A DNA stretch of 64,000 nucleotides from Eutrigla gurnardus (taxonomy: Eukaryota > Chordata > Actinopteri > Perciformes > Triglidae). The position numbers were made by a program, and so were the translations under genes. This document shows positions 47,306 through 59,900 of this stretch, in pieces. Numbering within the stretch: position 1 is the first letter of the stretch; each line of letters opens with the position of its first letter. The DNA lies in NCBI GenBank assembly GCA_963514095.1, contig OY741283.1, forward strand, positions 3,862,042 to 3,926,041. The letters run 5' to 3'. The notes under the pieces are model-generated. The model was not told where the DNA came from, ran no database searches, and worked only from the letters and a program-made list of their open reading frames with translations.

Positions 47306-50300
47306 TTAAAGGGTTCGGATTTGCAATTAACTAAAGCGACAGTGAGGAGAACAATGCACCTACTCGCAGCCGCCCCCACCCCAAAGCTTTTTCCATTATT
47401 TTAACAAGGACAGCAACATATTGTATGTTAATAGATTTCCCCCCCCAGTCCTCTAGAGCTTTCCCTGCCTGTTGTCAGTCTTGTTGATTAACAGGAACAC
47501 AATTAGAATTTCAGGGCGCTGTTCAACATTGGGGTTCCTGATATGCAGCTTAATGCACCTACATAGTGTTCCGAGTGTCACCTGCCGCCTCTGACCGGCC
47601 CGTTTCATCTTCATCTTCTTTATTTGACCTCAATTGAGCGTCACACTTAAATCTTTTGTTGTGTTCATTTGCGACATGATTACATCTCGGAGCCTTTTGA
47701 CTCTCCGCAAACGCTTCACGAATACTAATAAGGAACACCGTTGCTTGTGTTGAAGCGAGAGCTGGATGATGTGGAGGAAAATTCAGAAAATCACTTTGCT
47801 GTAATGAAGCCTTTAAAACCAGGAAAAGACATCACTTATGCCATATTATTATATCCTAAGAAGATCAAGTCTCATATCTGGGTATGGGATGATATAGGAT
47901 TTTATCCAGATAATCGTAAATATTGTCACGACTGACTTGAAAAAGCCGTCTAGCTGGTTTGCTTGGAAGAGAAATGAGAGGTTTTGAACAGGAAATAAAA
48001 AAAACACATTTTTTAAATGTATTATATATTTATCTAGGGAGACTTTATGATTATGATCATCTTATTTCAGATTCTTCGATAGTTTTTCCACTAAAAAGGA
48101 TGCATCTTATCTCAAGGTTCACTGAAAGATTTAAAGTTGCAGCCCTGCTTCCAGAGGCATCACTGACTTTACCGACTGATTTGTTGACGTCGGACCAGCT
48201 CAGTTAGCCCTCTGACCCGGAGGTCAACAACGGAGCGTCCATTATTTCCACTTCTCTTCTGTTGAACTCGTGCTATGAAGTCGCTGCTTTAAATGGACGG
48301 CTCGAATGCGATGAAGACATCAGCTGCTGTTGGTAGTCGTTCAGAGGATCCTGCTTCTGTCCACTCCTACGCAGACATCCCACACAGTTATCAGCCACTG
48401 TGAATAATCTATTCAGAGCACACTACCAGTGTGATAATATGTTGGAGGAAGCTGCCGGTTAATGATACACTTGTGATTCTGTGTATAGAAGGTTTACAGA
48501 CAAAAATGCCTATTCTAAGAACAACATTTTTACAATCTTAATGTATTACTTTCCACTTCGTATGTCTATGAACAGTTCTTTAAGAGTTAAAGGAATTAGG
48601 ACAAAAAGGCTGCAGGTTATGCAACTCGTCTTCATGTAAAACACAGAAGGATCATTTTCTACGTCGTGAAATAGCTCGGGATCGCTCTACATAACGTGTG
48701 CTTTGGTGCTTTTATTTAAAAGGTGGCGTTATTGTGCTTTATAGCTGCTGTAATTGATTTTGTGGCCACTTGGGGGACAACACAATATTGATATATTGTC
48801 ACCTTTTATGTTAATATAGTGAATGCTGAAAAGTTGCTTGTTTGCACATGCAGCAGAAACGGAGACGGCTCTTTAAGCTCTATTTTGTGCAGCTCCTTTA
48901 GCCACTAAATGCTACATTTTAAAATCACCTGATCCTGCAGTTTCCCTGCTTTTCTTGCTTATAGAAAAGCAGGTTTGAAGGTGAAAGACACAGATATTGG
49001 TGTCTTATATAAAAGCTTGTCAAATTGTTGCTGTAATGTCACAGAGTTCTTTTCATTCTCCAGATTTCAGCCCGTCAGTGTTTTTACTTTTACATTTTCA
49101 CCGACACAACTTCACTGAATCTGCATCTCTAATGGCCTCCATCTCCTCTCGGACAAAAAGAAACATCTCCAGACTGCTGTGAAATATCCCGTTTTTGATA
49201 TAACAACAAGCGGAGAACCACTTAGTCATCAAGCTTTAAGTGGCTGCTTATGTCTTTAATGAGCTGAGTTCATTCCAATTATGTAGGCATCAGATTTGAG
49301 AAGAAAGCCGATGAATGCGACGCGTGCAGGCGCCGTTCAGATTAGGGCAACAATGCAACGTCGAAAGGCTTCTATTCCAGCGTTTATACCCTTATATTTC
49401 ATAGTTTCTTAATAATCTGATGACTCAGAGTGGTGGAATGGTCTTTTCTTATTTCCCCCCCCAAACAATGTCGGCGTCTGCTTTCCTTTCAGCCAGAATT
49501 ACTGTTCATTACAGCGACAGTACAGAGCGGGCGTCTATGTAGTCTAACAAAGTGCTTTTCCCTTTCATGTCAAAGGATCTAACAAACAAAGAGGAGATTA
49601 TGCAGCATGTACACTATCTAAAGCCTCAAAAGGCATTTTGTTCCCACTTAACAACACAACCTGCTGCAAAGTGTCTGCGGCTTCTCCGGCTTTCATTCAG
49701 CAAATTCCACAAGGAAACCCAACACGGTCTGATTAAGTGGAATGTAAATTCCCAAAGCTGTTGAGGAGCGGAGGCAAAAACAGCTAATTTCTTTCACTTC
49801 GTGTTTACAAAAGTTAGAAAGACGTTTGGGTTCAGGACTTATCTCTCGGCGAGCAACTTTCCGGAGGACATCCTGACATTTAAGTAAATTGAATCAATAC
49901 TTTCCATTTAGACGATGAATAGATTTGCGTAAATGAACCTCCAGGTTCAAGTTAGAGCAACTCAATAATTTACGTAAACAGCTCAGTCATACGCGATGTT
50001 ATTCTGTGAACAGCTGTGCTGAAAACACTGGAAATTAAAGACTGCAGGGACAGAAAGACTCTGTTTGTCTGTGTTTGTCTGCTCACAGCTAATGGGCTAA
50101 TATTAGCCATTCAATGTGCCACAAAGATTAGGTGAATTGTTTGAATGAAATCATGCATTTCTCAAACATTCTGCACAAACAACTCCAGCCGAGAGGATTT
50201 TCTATGTTCACATTATCCTCAACGTAAACTGGAGATTTACAGCAGAACGCTGTCAAACAACACGGCGCATAAATCATGTTGCAATGTCAGCAACAAGAAG

Positions 50301-52214
50301 ACGTTATGTTTGGGTTTTTGTCTGCATCAGTTGAGAGGAATCACATGGAGCTTTAACTGTAGCAGCTGATACAACATCATATTTATCCATTATGAAAATG
50401 AAGCAACGCGTTCTCTTTCCGTATTCCACGGAAATAGACATCACACTTTGTCATTTTTTCCACGACACCTGCATCTCATGCCTTCCTTCTAATTGGTGTC
50501 TTGTTGTCTAAATGCAGCAATTAGACAGAGTCATTTACATCCCTTTTTTCTAATCTGATCAATTCTGTGAAAGTCTATTTATTGATTTACGTTTATGTGA
50601 CAAGATCTATTAAATAAAGCTTAATGTGTTTGTTCTCTTTAATGTTTTCCTCCACGGCAGCAGCTAAAATCTTGACAAAAAGGAGATTCATGTCCTCTTT
50701 TTTTTTGTCACTTCACATTGAAATGTTTGACACCTCAGAGGAATGGCACAATAATTGGGATGTCTTGAAGCCGGAGCCGCCAGAATCCCATCAAGAATTA
50801 CAGGATATATGAGGAGGCGGCAAACCTCCTGAGATTAGAGTAGATTCTCACTCTGGTCAGTAAGATATTCTCCCACCCAGAGAATGTGCTGCTTTATTCA
50901 GCCTTGTGGTGAATTTAAAAAAGGAAGTTATGAATAAAACTTGTCTTGAACAAAGAAACAAGCTAAAATGAATGTAAATTGTTAAATGTCACACAACAGG
51001 CGGTTCTCTTTTCATTCACCTCCACATTTGCGTTTGCAGGCGATCTAGTGGAACAATGTAGCATTCTGATGACATTTTCATAAAGTAACCCTTGACGGAC
51101 ACTTTTTAAGAATGAAAGAAAAGCAACTCATTAAATTCTCTTTCCAACACAGAAGATCTCAACCTTTGACAGAAGATTGTCTATTTCTATCTGCTGAAAT
51201 ACACAAATACAGATCCGTCCTGTCTTGTATGCATCTGTGTAAACACTGTCTGGAAAGCAAGTTGTTTTTTAAATCACTCACAGAACTGCTGCTGTGGGTC
51301 CACATACAAATCAATCTCTTTTGAATGATTTTTAAAAAGGAAAAAATTTAAATATATATGTCAATGTTGTTTCTAGAGCATCAATGGGGAAAGTCAGCAT
51401 CACTAATATCTCACAGGAAACACATTAAAATGTCGATAAAATAAACACGACATCACAATACTGAGTGGAGTTCAGAAGGAATAAACACAGACAGCGTCAT
51501 CGGTCTCATTGGAGAGAAAAAGGACCCACAGTCACACGTTTGTGCTCCACTAAACTCCTCATGTCCTCCTCCCTCTGCTGCTGCCATTCACTGCCTGCAG
51601 CTCCCCCTGCTGGAGGGGGGAGGGGCTGCTCCGGCTCCGTCAGCAGCTAATCTGCCATCATTTAGGTGGCAAACTGAGCTAAAAGTGTTGGTTTGTAAAT
51701 GTTAGCTATTAGCTCAGCTAGCATGCTGTATGTGTAGAACATAGCGGTGGATGAGACTCGGCCGACTCAAATATTAGAACTGACAACAATAAAACTGGTC
51801 TTTAATACCCACCCATGGCACCCATGGTCGTTTAATACCGGGTCACAGAACCCATCGTAGTATTGGCCAATCACATTTGAGCTGGTCTGTTTTTATTGTA
51901 TTCATTAATACACCTCATTCATATGGGTTTATAGATTAGCGTGGGTGTCGTCTCTGACCTCCGACCCGACTCTAACGTCTGAACTCGGTTATCCAGATAG
52001 CCGCCGGCTACGCCAGAACCCCAGAAGTCTTGCACCCCCCCCAGGCTAAATCATCGTCAGCCCTCCTCGTCGCCACGTTTCTCCCCACGGTGGAGCTTCA
52101 ATAAGCATTTCCGTTACACTGCAAATGTGCTATTAAAAAAGGCTTTGAAAATATAAAAATGTCTGCCGTCTAATGCGACTGAGAGAATACATTGGGAATT
52201 GCTTTGCACCACAA

Positions 52215-52580
52215 CAAGCAGGAATTAATGGGCCGGCAGCATAAACTAATAATAAAGGGAACGTTTATCTTCCAAAGGACACGTGTCATTGGAATTTAGG
52301 CACAACTTAATATGGCTTGAATTTGAGGACAAAGCGGAGGAAACTGCTGCAGGACTCACTGTTTTAGTTCGCTCATTAATTGGGTGGCAATTATGGAAAC
52401 AAATCCTTCGGGCTGTTCTGTTTTCTGCAGCTGTACTGAATACTGTATGTATTGCTTTGGATCCATTAGTCTCTCCAGTCCAGGTTTTAAAAAATGTAAA
52501 AGATGCCCAGAGCTTGAAGGGAAATGTCCCGGGATCACTGAAATTGTACTTCATTAAAACTGTTTTTGGTTCGTGCCTTT
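52215..52580. other. Candidate conserved non-coding element
   Basis: This is unique sequence with GGAATTAATGGGCC and GCTCATTAATTGGGTGGC plus CAATTATGG. Both strands are open for over 100 codons (135 and 116), which may reflect constraint on DNA rather than protein; neither frame is recognisable. Confidence 0.22.
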
Positions 52581-53887
52581 GCTTCTTCAGATACACAACG
52601 TTTCTTCATGGTGTTAATGCATGCATATGTAATAAGTTTCAAAGTTTCCAGCAGCAAAATCAGAGGAAAGGAATCACTCAACATAGATAATAGCTGTCAT
52701 TGTTTCTTTTCACTTCTTATACATAAGAGCATTTTATTCTGAAGGGTTGTTTTTTAATCCTAACATCTGAGATCAGTAGAGGAGACACTGTTGTTCTTCA
52801 AAGCAACAAAGTGAAGAACTTTGTGACAGCTCTCGTAGTCCATCAGGAGCCGACGATGAAAGCACGAAGATGGCGTCTATTAACATTTAACAAGCCGTAG
52901 TTACTGTTGGATAAAACTGGATTTACATACAGTTTCCTGCAGGATAGGAAAGAAAAGTGTGTGAAAATGTGATTCTATGCTATCTGGATGCACCTGAAGT
53001 CACACATGATGTGATCATTGACCTCAGTATTCAACATATTGTAATATTTGAGGCGACAAATCAACTCCTCTTTAGAAATTTGTAAATTTGCAAACGATTG
53101 CGATATTTCAACATTTTCTCTATTTACTGAGAGTTGAGAGACCAAACAATTACTGATTGATAAAGAAACAAATTCATAAAAACTCAATAATTAAAACTTA
53201 AGCCCTGAACACTGCTACGGTGTTTGAGAAATATGAGAAGATAAAGATTAACAGAAGATTCAAATATAAAAAAGGGATTTATTTTCCTTTTCTGAAATAT
53301 GTGAATCAAATATTTGACAAAGAAGTTCCCTTCAATGGATCACAGGACAGTTAACAGTACTTCCATTACCAAACTCACATGGAACAGATTTATGAGAGTG
53401 CCGTGTTGATATTTGGCTTGCAGGCTCTCTCCCCTCTCATTGATCCCCACATGCTTTACCGAGCTTTGCATAGCAGAGATGGAGAATCTCCATAATAGAC
53501 CCCCCACCAGTAGCTCTGACTCCACGGCACACTGGAGTCTGACTTGTGTGTGTTTGGGACACTGAACACCTGACTCCGCCTGATAAGCAGCACCAGACTA
53601 TGAATCAGTATCTCTTGATATTCTTCTCTCGTGAAACGTTATGAAGCGATGATAAGCCATAAATGACCATCAGTGCACGATTATGAGATTGTGTGCAGTT
53701 TAACGTAACGCTTTAAAAACATGATGCTCAGTCATTTAGATGTGATTATGATATGTAGAGTGAAGGAAAGTGTCACATTCAACCCAAATGTGTCTCTAAT
53801 GCTCAGTGAATGTGAAGTCTGGGGGGGATAACAACGTGCATGTTGATAGGCAAGACAACACGCACGCGCGCGCTCCTCTCCAAGGAG

Positions 53888-53888
<1 letters not shown>

Positions 53889-53927
<39 letters not shown>

Positions 53928-53928
53928 A
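53889..53928. repeat. (AAC)13 microsatellite
   Basis: This is a perfect AAC/CAA tract giving poly-Asn or poly-Cys in translation. It lies in the CpG-rich patch, about 150 bp beyond the candidate splice donor at 54081. A short AGC tract is at 54223-54241. Confidence 0.9.
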
Positions 53929-54081
53929 CAGTGTCACAGAAGAAGTTCAACCCAAAACACACAAATCACCAAACAACAACCAGCAGAAAGAAAACAGCTC
54001 GTCGGTCAAAACACCACGTTTGTCAACGAGTTTACCACTATTCAGAGCTCGCGAGACTTCAAACAGGCCGCGTGCACTCAC

Positions 54082-54190
54082 CTGGTTGGAGTGAGGAAAC
54101 GGGACGATGTCAAAAAGTTGCAGGAAGTCCACCGCGTGTCCGAGTAGCGACGACGGTTTAATCCAGAAACGAGTTTCCAGGTTCACTTCC
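54082..54190 (-). other. Candidate non-coding first exon with consensus splice donor
   Basis: On the minus strand the segment ends CTCCAACCAG followed by GTGAGTGC, an excellent donor (CAG/GTGAGT) at 54082/54081. The preceding 109 bases contain no ATG in any frame, and no acceptor precedes them, so if real this is a 5' untranslated first exon. One frame through it is open (ending FPHSNQ), but it begins only at GTG and I do not recognise it. The exon start is a guess. Confidence 0.35.
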
Positions 54191-54339
54191 GGATGCGGTC
54201 ACACCTTTGAAGTGGGTCGCGTGCAACAGCAGCAGCAGCAGCGGATGAGGCCTTCACGGTCCGTTTGAATAACCCGCCTTTCCGCAATCGGTGACGTGCA
54301 CGTGCTTGTTAACGTCACTTGTATGCACAGACGTGACAT

Positions 54340-56599
54340 CATTTGTTAGTAGGCAGACGCACATGCGCTGCACTACTAACAATGACGTTACAGAGATGCA
54401 ATGACGTCATATGAACACAGTGAATGAAACGTATAAAACATGAGGACGTTTAGCACAGAGAGACTTCGGGAACATGAAACATTTAATTAGCTTTAATCCA
54501 CTTTGAGAATTAATCTGCAGTTTACTGTAAGATTTGCATATTATTTGTATAATCCCGAACAGCCATGCTGAGGTTTTAATTTTAATGAACAGCAGATTAT
54601 TATTCGTGTCATTTCTAATATGGAAAATAAGGAATGCTGCCCTGTGGAAAGAAACCTTGTGGACATCTGGGTTTGTACTTCATGTGATATTTTGATAATT
54701 ATTTTTCCGTTTTAATGGTTTTTTTTTTAACATTTAATCTCTCTTGTGTTCCCTCCTGTGGTGAGTTTGAGTCTCTCTTTATTTTCTCTGTTTTCAGCAG
54801 ATCTTATAGCTGCGTGCTGATTTCAAACCAATTATGATCTACGTTTCTCTTTATCGGAGAAGATTATTAGTGAAAACTTAATTTTGAAGTTAAATTGAGT
54901 TTTAAAAACTTGTATTCATCCCTAAAGAACTATTCGGCGGGACTGTGAGAGAATAACATTTCATATCAATTTACTCGGAGCACAAATGACCAAATAACTA
55001 AACGGTTTCTAACCTGAAGGCTGCTTTGTGAAGGTGCAGCATTGTGTCAGAAAATAAATCTCTGGTGTTATTGGATTTGGTGCAAAAGATAAAAGTAATA
55101 ATTTGCCACAACCGAGGGAGCTGTGGCATGATGAACTCAGAAAGCAGATTCCTCCGATATCAACGCTCAGAGACAACATAACCATTACCCTCACCGTCTG
55201 TACATGGCAGGTATTCAAATGGATCTCTGTAATACGAGCAGCAGCGCCTCCGCCAGTCATAAACCTATAGGATAACTTCAATATAATGACTCTGCAAGAT
55301 GTACAGGTTTCGAGCCGAAACAGATATTACTCCTGACCCAAGATTATTTATTTTAAACCCACAAATATGCTACAATGGGAATATGTTCCTCTCTGTATGA
55401 TAATGCATTTAAAGCACAGCACAAAGACCTGAAAAGACATCAAACCTTGAGCAGCCTGACATATTTATCACCTTTATTTAGATTTATTTTCTAAATTCAA
55501 GATTCAAAGGGTTTATTATCAGATGCACAGTAAAGAGACATGCAATGAAATTCTTTGTTTGCTTTCCAAAGAATGCCAAACAATCTAAGTATATAGATAA
55601 ATAGTACAAAAACAAATTTAAAAGGCAGCATGTGACAACTAAATAAAACAACAATAAAACAATGTAAACTATGTTGACCAGCGAGTTGCTCAACTTGTCC
55701 GTCCACTGTTTGCTGTAAAGCTTAGAGTGACAGCTGTCAAGAACACACAGTTATTTGATCCTCTGTTAGAATAAAGATATTGCTTAGAGTTGCTTAAAGC
55801 TCGCTGCGTTGCTCTTCTGGAAAGGTCTCCGGCAGACGTAACCCACCTGTAGAAGTTTGAAACGCATCATTAAACAAAGCTCAAAGCACAAAGCGCCGCT
55901 TCGTTTCTACTCGCTGCCAAAGATACGTGGGACGAGTGCCTGACTGCTGACCTGAATTAGCTGTTTGATGCCTTTTACTCGTTGCCACAGGGGGAAGAGG
56001 ACGGTCTGTACTTTGAACAGTGACAACATTTCCACCCACTTCAGGTGGAACGCTGTTAAAAACGGCCTTTAAAGGCCGGAGCGTGCAACATGAATGGATA
56101 CTGTCCAGGTGGCTGAGTGGAAAGAAGTAGAGGAATGACGCACAGCCGTCAGGGAACATTCACACCCATCTGGTGTGACACCCTAACCATAATAAAAACC
56201 AATATTAAGCGAAATATTAGCATTAGTGCAAACTTCAGCCGTCTCCCAGGATTTAGAAATGTAATTAAGGTGATACTCAAAATTGCTCAGCCAGAGTAGA
56301 TTTGTTTTTGTCTCCCAGTGATAGGGTTACTCATCCATTGTCTCCATGATTGCACATCCACTGTGATGATGGGGAATAAGCTCATTTCAATTTTGTCATG
56401 GATAAACGCCACCTTGATTTTCTGCTGCTGAATCTCAACTAAACATCTATCAAGGAGTCCACATAAATCATCCCTGACAGGGTGTTTAATAACAAATCAG
56501 GATTAAAAAGGAATTAATGCAGAGTCACACGACACCTCGGCCACAATCAGCTCGGCCCCGCTGGACCCACGATTGGCATCAGATCACCGGTTCTGTCTC
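54340..56599. other. Intergenic sequence, no supported gene
   Basis: AT-rich unique sequence interrupted by the LINE tail at 55485. A CRE-type TGACGTCA at 54402-54409 is at its left edge. Confidence 0.5.
55485..55650 (-). repeat. LINE 3'-end fragment (minus)
   Basis: On the minus strand the stretch has ATTTCATTGCATGTC, then AATAAACCCTTTGAATCTTG near 55496-55516. This AATAAA plus TTGAATCTTGA tail is common at 3' ends of fish non-LTR retrotransposons. The overlapping 69-codon frames show no recognisable domain. Confidence 0.45.
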
Positions 56600-56643
56600 C
56601 TTCTTCTTCTTCTTCTTCTTCTTCTTCTTCTTCTTCTTCTTCT

Positions 56644-56708
<65 letters not shown>
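56600..56708. repeat. Compound microsatellite (CTT)15(GT)31
   Basis: An uninterrupted CTT tract (56600-56645) runs directly into a GT tract (56646-56708). The frames through it are simple-sequence translations. Confidence 0.95.
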
Positions 56709-56709
<1 letters not shown>

Positions 56710-56828
56710 CCTTTGGAGATGCTGTGATGAGAAACAACTTTCAGCTACATGACTCACATATTTGGATGAACACAGGATTTCATTGAACGCTGCTGCACCA
56801 CTGGCTTGGAGACAGATTTCCCGCATCA

Positions 56829-56833
<5 letters not shown>

Positions 56834-56894
<61 letters not shown>
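56834..56894. repeat. (AC)30 microsatellite
   Basis: This is an uninterrupted CA tract, about 125 bp after the GT tract of 56646-56708 and of almost equal length, so the two are inverted complements of one another. Confidence 0.95.
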
Positions 56895-56895
<1 letters not shown>

Positions 56896-57139
56896 GTCTT
56901 TGGCCAAGAATAATCAATGAGCGTGTTCTGCCGATTCAGCCGTGAATCAAAGTGGAGCGACTTGAAAAAAAACGTGCTCTTTCTAAATAGGTAACCAATA
57001 ATATCCAGCGTGACTGTTATGTTGGAGTGTGCCACTAAGACGGTGAGGTTGCTCACAGGACGGTTTCATTATGAGAACTAAAGGTAAAACTAGAGGTAAA
57101 AATAAAAAAAAGTATGAACCAATCCAGAGCAGACATTTC

Positions 57140-57162
57140 TATATATATATATATATATATAT
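57140..57162. repeat. (AT)11 microsatellite
   Basis: This is a perfect AT tract. Similar shorter AT tracts are at 11924-11943 and around 13808-13836. Confidence 0.85.
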
Positions 57163-58154
57163 GTATATTCATATTGGGTGATTCTGCCAACATTCATAGC
57201 CAACGTGCAAAGTAATGTGCCATTTATGTGTAGTCACCGAGAAAATCATTACAAATCACCAACAAGCAACCACATATTCAACGTGATCTCACAGAACACG
57301 ACCTCCAAACAGCACATTACGATGTGTAATGTGTTAAAACGATGTGTCGCCGCCACGGAAACCACTTTACGTTAGTTTGAGGCAACAAAACCACTTGGTT
57401 AAGTTGATTTAAAACATCACAAATGTACTCAGCAACACTTAAGGACACAAATCACGGTCTCATGGCTGAAAGTCCCGTCATTTAAGCGCCTGTCTCCCCT
57501 GCATTGTTTTAAACGCAGGCCTGTTTTCGGGTCTTGGTGCTTAATCTGGTCAATTCCACGAATCTAATTCTCGGCGCACATTAAGTTTCCGTATTTATTG
57601 CCTTCTTCACAATTCACTGAATTAATAGTCGGAATATTGCACCCGAGTTATGAGCGTGCAGCTCTTTCCACCTTATTTGATGTTTACCTCTGAGCCTCAC
57701 TTGAGTAGGTTTGCATTTATTTTACTGTACTTCTTTTTTTTATTATATTAACCATTAACGGCTCGGACGTGGAGAGAGAACCCCGGCGGCGGTGCTGCTG
57801 GGACTAACCTGTGTAGCGGCGGCAACGGAAAGCTTGCTGATCCGGTGGCTAGTCAGGGGCGGTCCCCCGGGATCAGACCCCCAGAGATGGGGGTTTTGCA
57901 ACTAACTGCTAATTGCTAGGCCTGCCTGTCTCCCGCCGCTGCCGCACGCTCTACTCCTGGCAAAGTAGTCTCCTGGCAGCAGGCCATTTTGGATTTAATC
58001 TAATAAACAAACTATCAAAATGTACAAATAGTATTGATGCATTATGGACAAGGCCTCGGGCAGCTCTGGTCCTGGTCTTGTAACAGTTAGCTCATTTCAG
58101 TAGATCTCTCTATGACATCAACACCGCCTCCTCTTCATATTCTGTTCATACTGT

Positions 58155-58195
58155 TCATTTCTTTCTGGTCAGATCTTACGCACTGCACCTTTAAC
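58155..58195 (-). repeat. Terminal fragment of a TTAAAGGTGCAGT-type repeat
   Basis: The inverse strand reads GTTAAAGGTGCAGTGCGTAA, resembling one end of a widespread TTAA-flanked fish miniature element. The matching other end is not seen upstream, so the boundary is unknown; a related TTTAAAGGTGCA also occurs at 63664-63675. Confidence 0.35.
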
Positions 58196-58436
58196 CTCAA
58201 ACTTTCACTGTTATTTTTGCCTTAATCACCTACAAGCTTACCAGTTCAACTCATTATTTATGAATATGCAAATGAGCCGGGGCTGCCAGCGCGACCTCCA
58301 TAAGAGACACAACTGTTTACTGAGGAAAAGTAATGACTTTTCTAACCAACAATGTAAAAACGACATGTTGTTGTTTCGGTCTACTGAGCCGTGACTCTCT
58401 CTCTGGCAATCGTCCTGCAAGAATAGGGCCGCCTCC

Positions 58437-58438
<2 letters not shown>

Positions 58439-58521
<83 letters not shown>
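58439..58521. repeat. (GT)41 microsatellite
   Basis: This is an 83-bp perfect GT tract, the longest dinucleotide run in the window, able to adopt left-handed DNA. A 19-base poly-G follows at 58634-58652. Confidence 0.95.
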
Positions 58522-58525
<4 letters not shown>

Positions 58526-58633
58526 CTCGGTTCAATGAGGGTGGTGATCCAGACACTTTCACTTTTCTGCTCAAGATGGTGTTTTACTTTGGTTCTGTCT
58601 CTCATCAGTATGTTTCCACTATCTATCTACTGT

Positions 58634-58652
58634 GGGGGGGGGGGGGGGGGGG
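58634..58652. repeat. Poly-G tract (19 G)
   Basis: This is a run of 19 consecutive G. Other G runs are 13 G at 12975-12987 and a shorter one near 36998-37008. Such runs can form quadruplexes and are prone to sequencing error. Confidence 0.9.
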
Positions 58653-59133
58653 TTTCTGGACTAAATGTGAAGCACATGTAACATTATTGACTGAAAAGTC
58701 TCATTTCAACACGCCGCAGTGGAGCGATTGTCTTATCACCATGACTGCAAGCTATATAAACACTCTTGAGGAATAAAGCTTTGAATTAATCAGGCAAATC
58801 GTGTTGTTGTGTTTGCTATCAGCGAGCGGACGTTTTATCAACACGCAGCGAGCTCATTCTCGCCTCTTTCCAGGAAAATACAGCCGCTGTTCGGAAACAT
58901 TTTCTCCACGTCCTCAATGAGGGATTCGACAATCCAACATAAATTGAGGCTGTGGGCCCCACAGGACTCCGGCTTCCTCATTTGCACCTCAATTGGTCAC
59001 GTCTGATGAAAAGAAAAGACTTGAAAGCCCTTCCTTAAACTCGCTGAAGGTGAATCGCTGTCCATGGTGCTGAAACACACAACTCGTGTCTTTATTGTAC
59101 CATAAAAGATGTTTCCTGGGATTCATATGTAGG

Positions 59134-59408
59134 TTTACACAAAACAACCACAAAGGGATGCAAAACAACAAAGATACGTAACTGAAAAGAGACGCAAATG
59201 CACATAGATGGACAGCAATGCATGCAAAGTGACCTTTTAGAAACACAAAATGATGACAAATATGTGCAAAGCGACCACAAAGTTGACAAAAATAAGATGC
59301 AAAATCATCACAAAGGGATGCAAAACAACTGCAAAGACATTCAACATGACGGCCAAATGGACACAAAGAGATGCAAAATGACCATGAAGAGACAAAACCA
59401 CCACAAAT
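59134..59408. repeat. Degenerate minisatellite of GACCACAAAGAGATGCAAAA type
   Basis: Roughly 15- to 30-bp degenerate units, built on ACCACAAAG, GATGCAAAA and ATGACnA, repeat over about 275 bp. Both strands stay open because stop codons are rare in the unit; neither frame is a gene. Confidence 0.7.
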
Positions 59409-59584
59409 AATTACACCAAATGCCTACAAGCATGGCCACGAGCCTTGCTGCAGCTGTTGAATAATGACCACACAGAACACAGAGAGAATCCCTGTAGAAA
59501 CAAAAAGCAGGAAGAACCACTGCATTATAATACGGCCAGCTGTGATAATGTTCGGATCTGAAATGGGCCCGTAAGTAGGAAGCC

Positions 59585-59900
59585 TGTCAAAAGGTAAAAT
59601 ATATGCCTCTTATTTATGGAACGTCAATAGTATGGATGTTCTATCTGCAACTTGCTCCTTTGATTAACTCACTTCATTCGGATCTACTCTCCTGGGCTTG
59701 TTTCGGCCCGACTCCAATCGATGACCCTCTCTGTTTATTAAAGAGTCACATGATCCCGCGTTGTATTTTTAGCACCGGTCGCTATCATCATTTATTGCAT
59801 CGGCGTGCTGATTCCAGATTATGTGGTAAATTCTTTATGTCTGCTATAAAATGTAAAAAGCGGCAGCGTCAGGCGAATGGCATTCGTATAACATGACATG
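59585..59900. other. Candidate conserved non-coding element
   Basis: Repeat-free sequence between two repeat-rich stretches, with TTGATTAACTCAC, CCAATCGATGACC and TTTATTAAAGAG. A 97-codon plus-strand frame runs through it without any recognised domain. Confidence 0.22.

Larger units (their letters stand above)
45496..53839. other. Intergenic sequence, unusually poor in repeats
   Basis: More than 8 kb contains no repeat I can delimit and only short frames. The possible conserved blocks at 47110 and 52215 lie here. The C-rich and G-rich short runs near 47440, 49455 and 52030 are isolated. Confidence 0.5.
53840..54330 (-). promoter_or_regulatory. CpG-rich patch, possible promoter
   Basis: CpG is clearly denser here than in the surroundings (CACGCACGCGCGCGCTC, GGGTCGCGTGCAAC, AATCGGTGACGTGCACGTGC). 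A CRE-type site TGACGTCA is nearby at 54402-54409. With the splice donor at 54081 on the minus strand, this may be a CpG-island promoter of a gene running leftwards. No matching coding exon is recognised in the window. Confidence 0.4.

Noticed and set aside
53947..54186. 79-codon minus-strand frame across the CpG patch as a protein
   Set aside because: It begins at GTG without an ATG and reads through the splice donor; the segment is better viewed as a possible non-coding exon.
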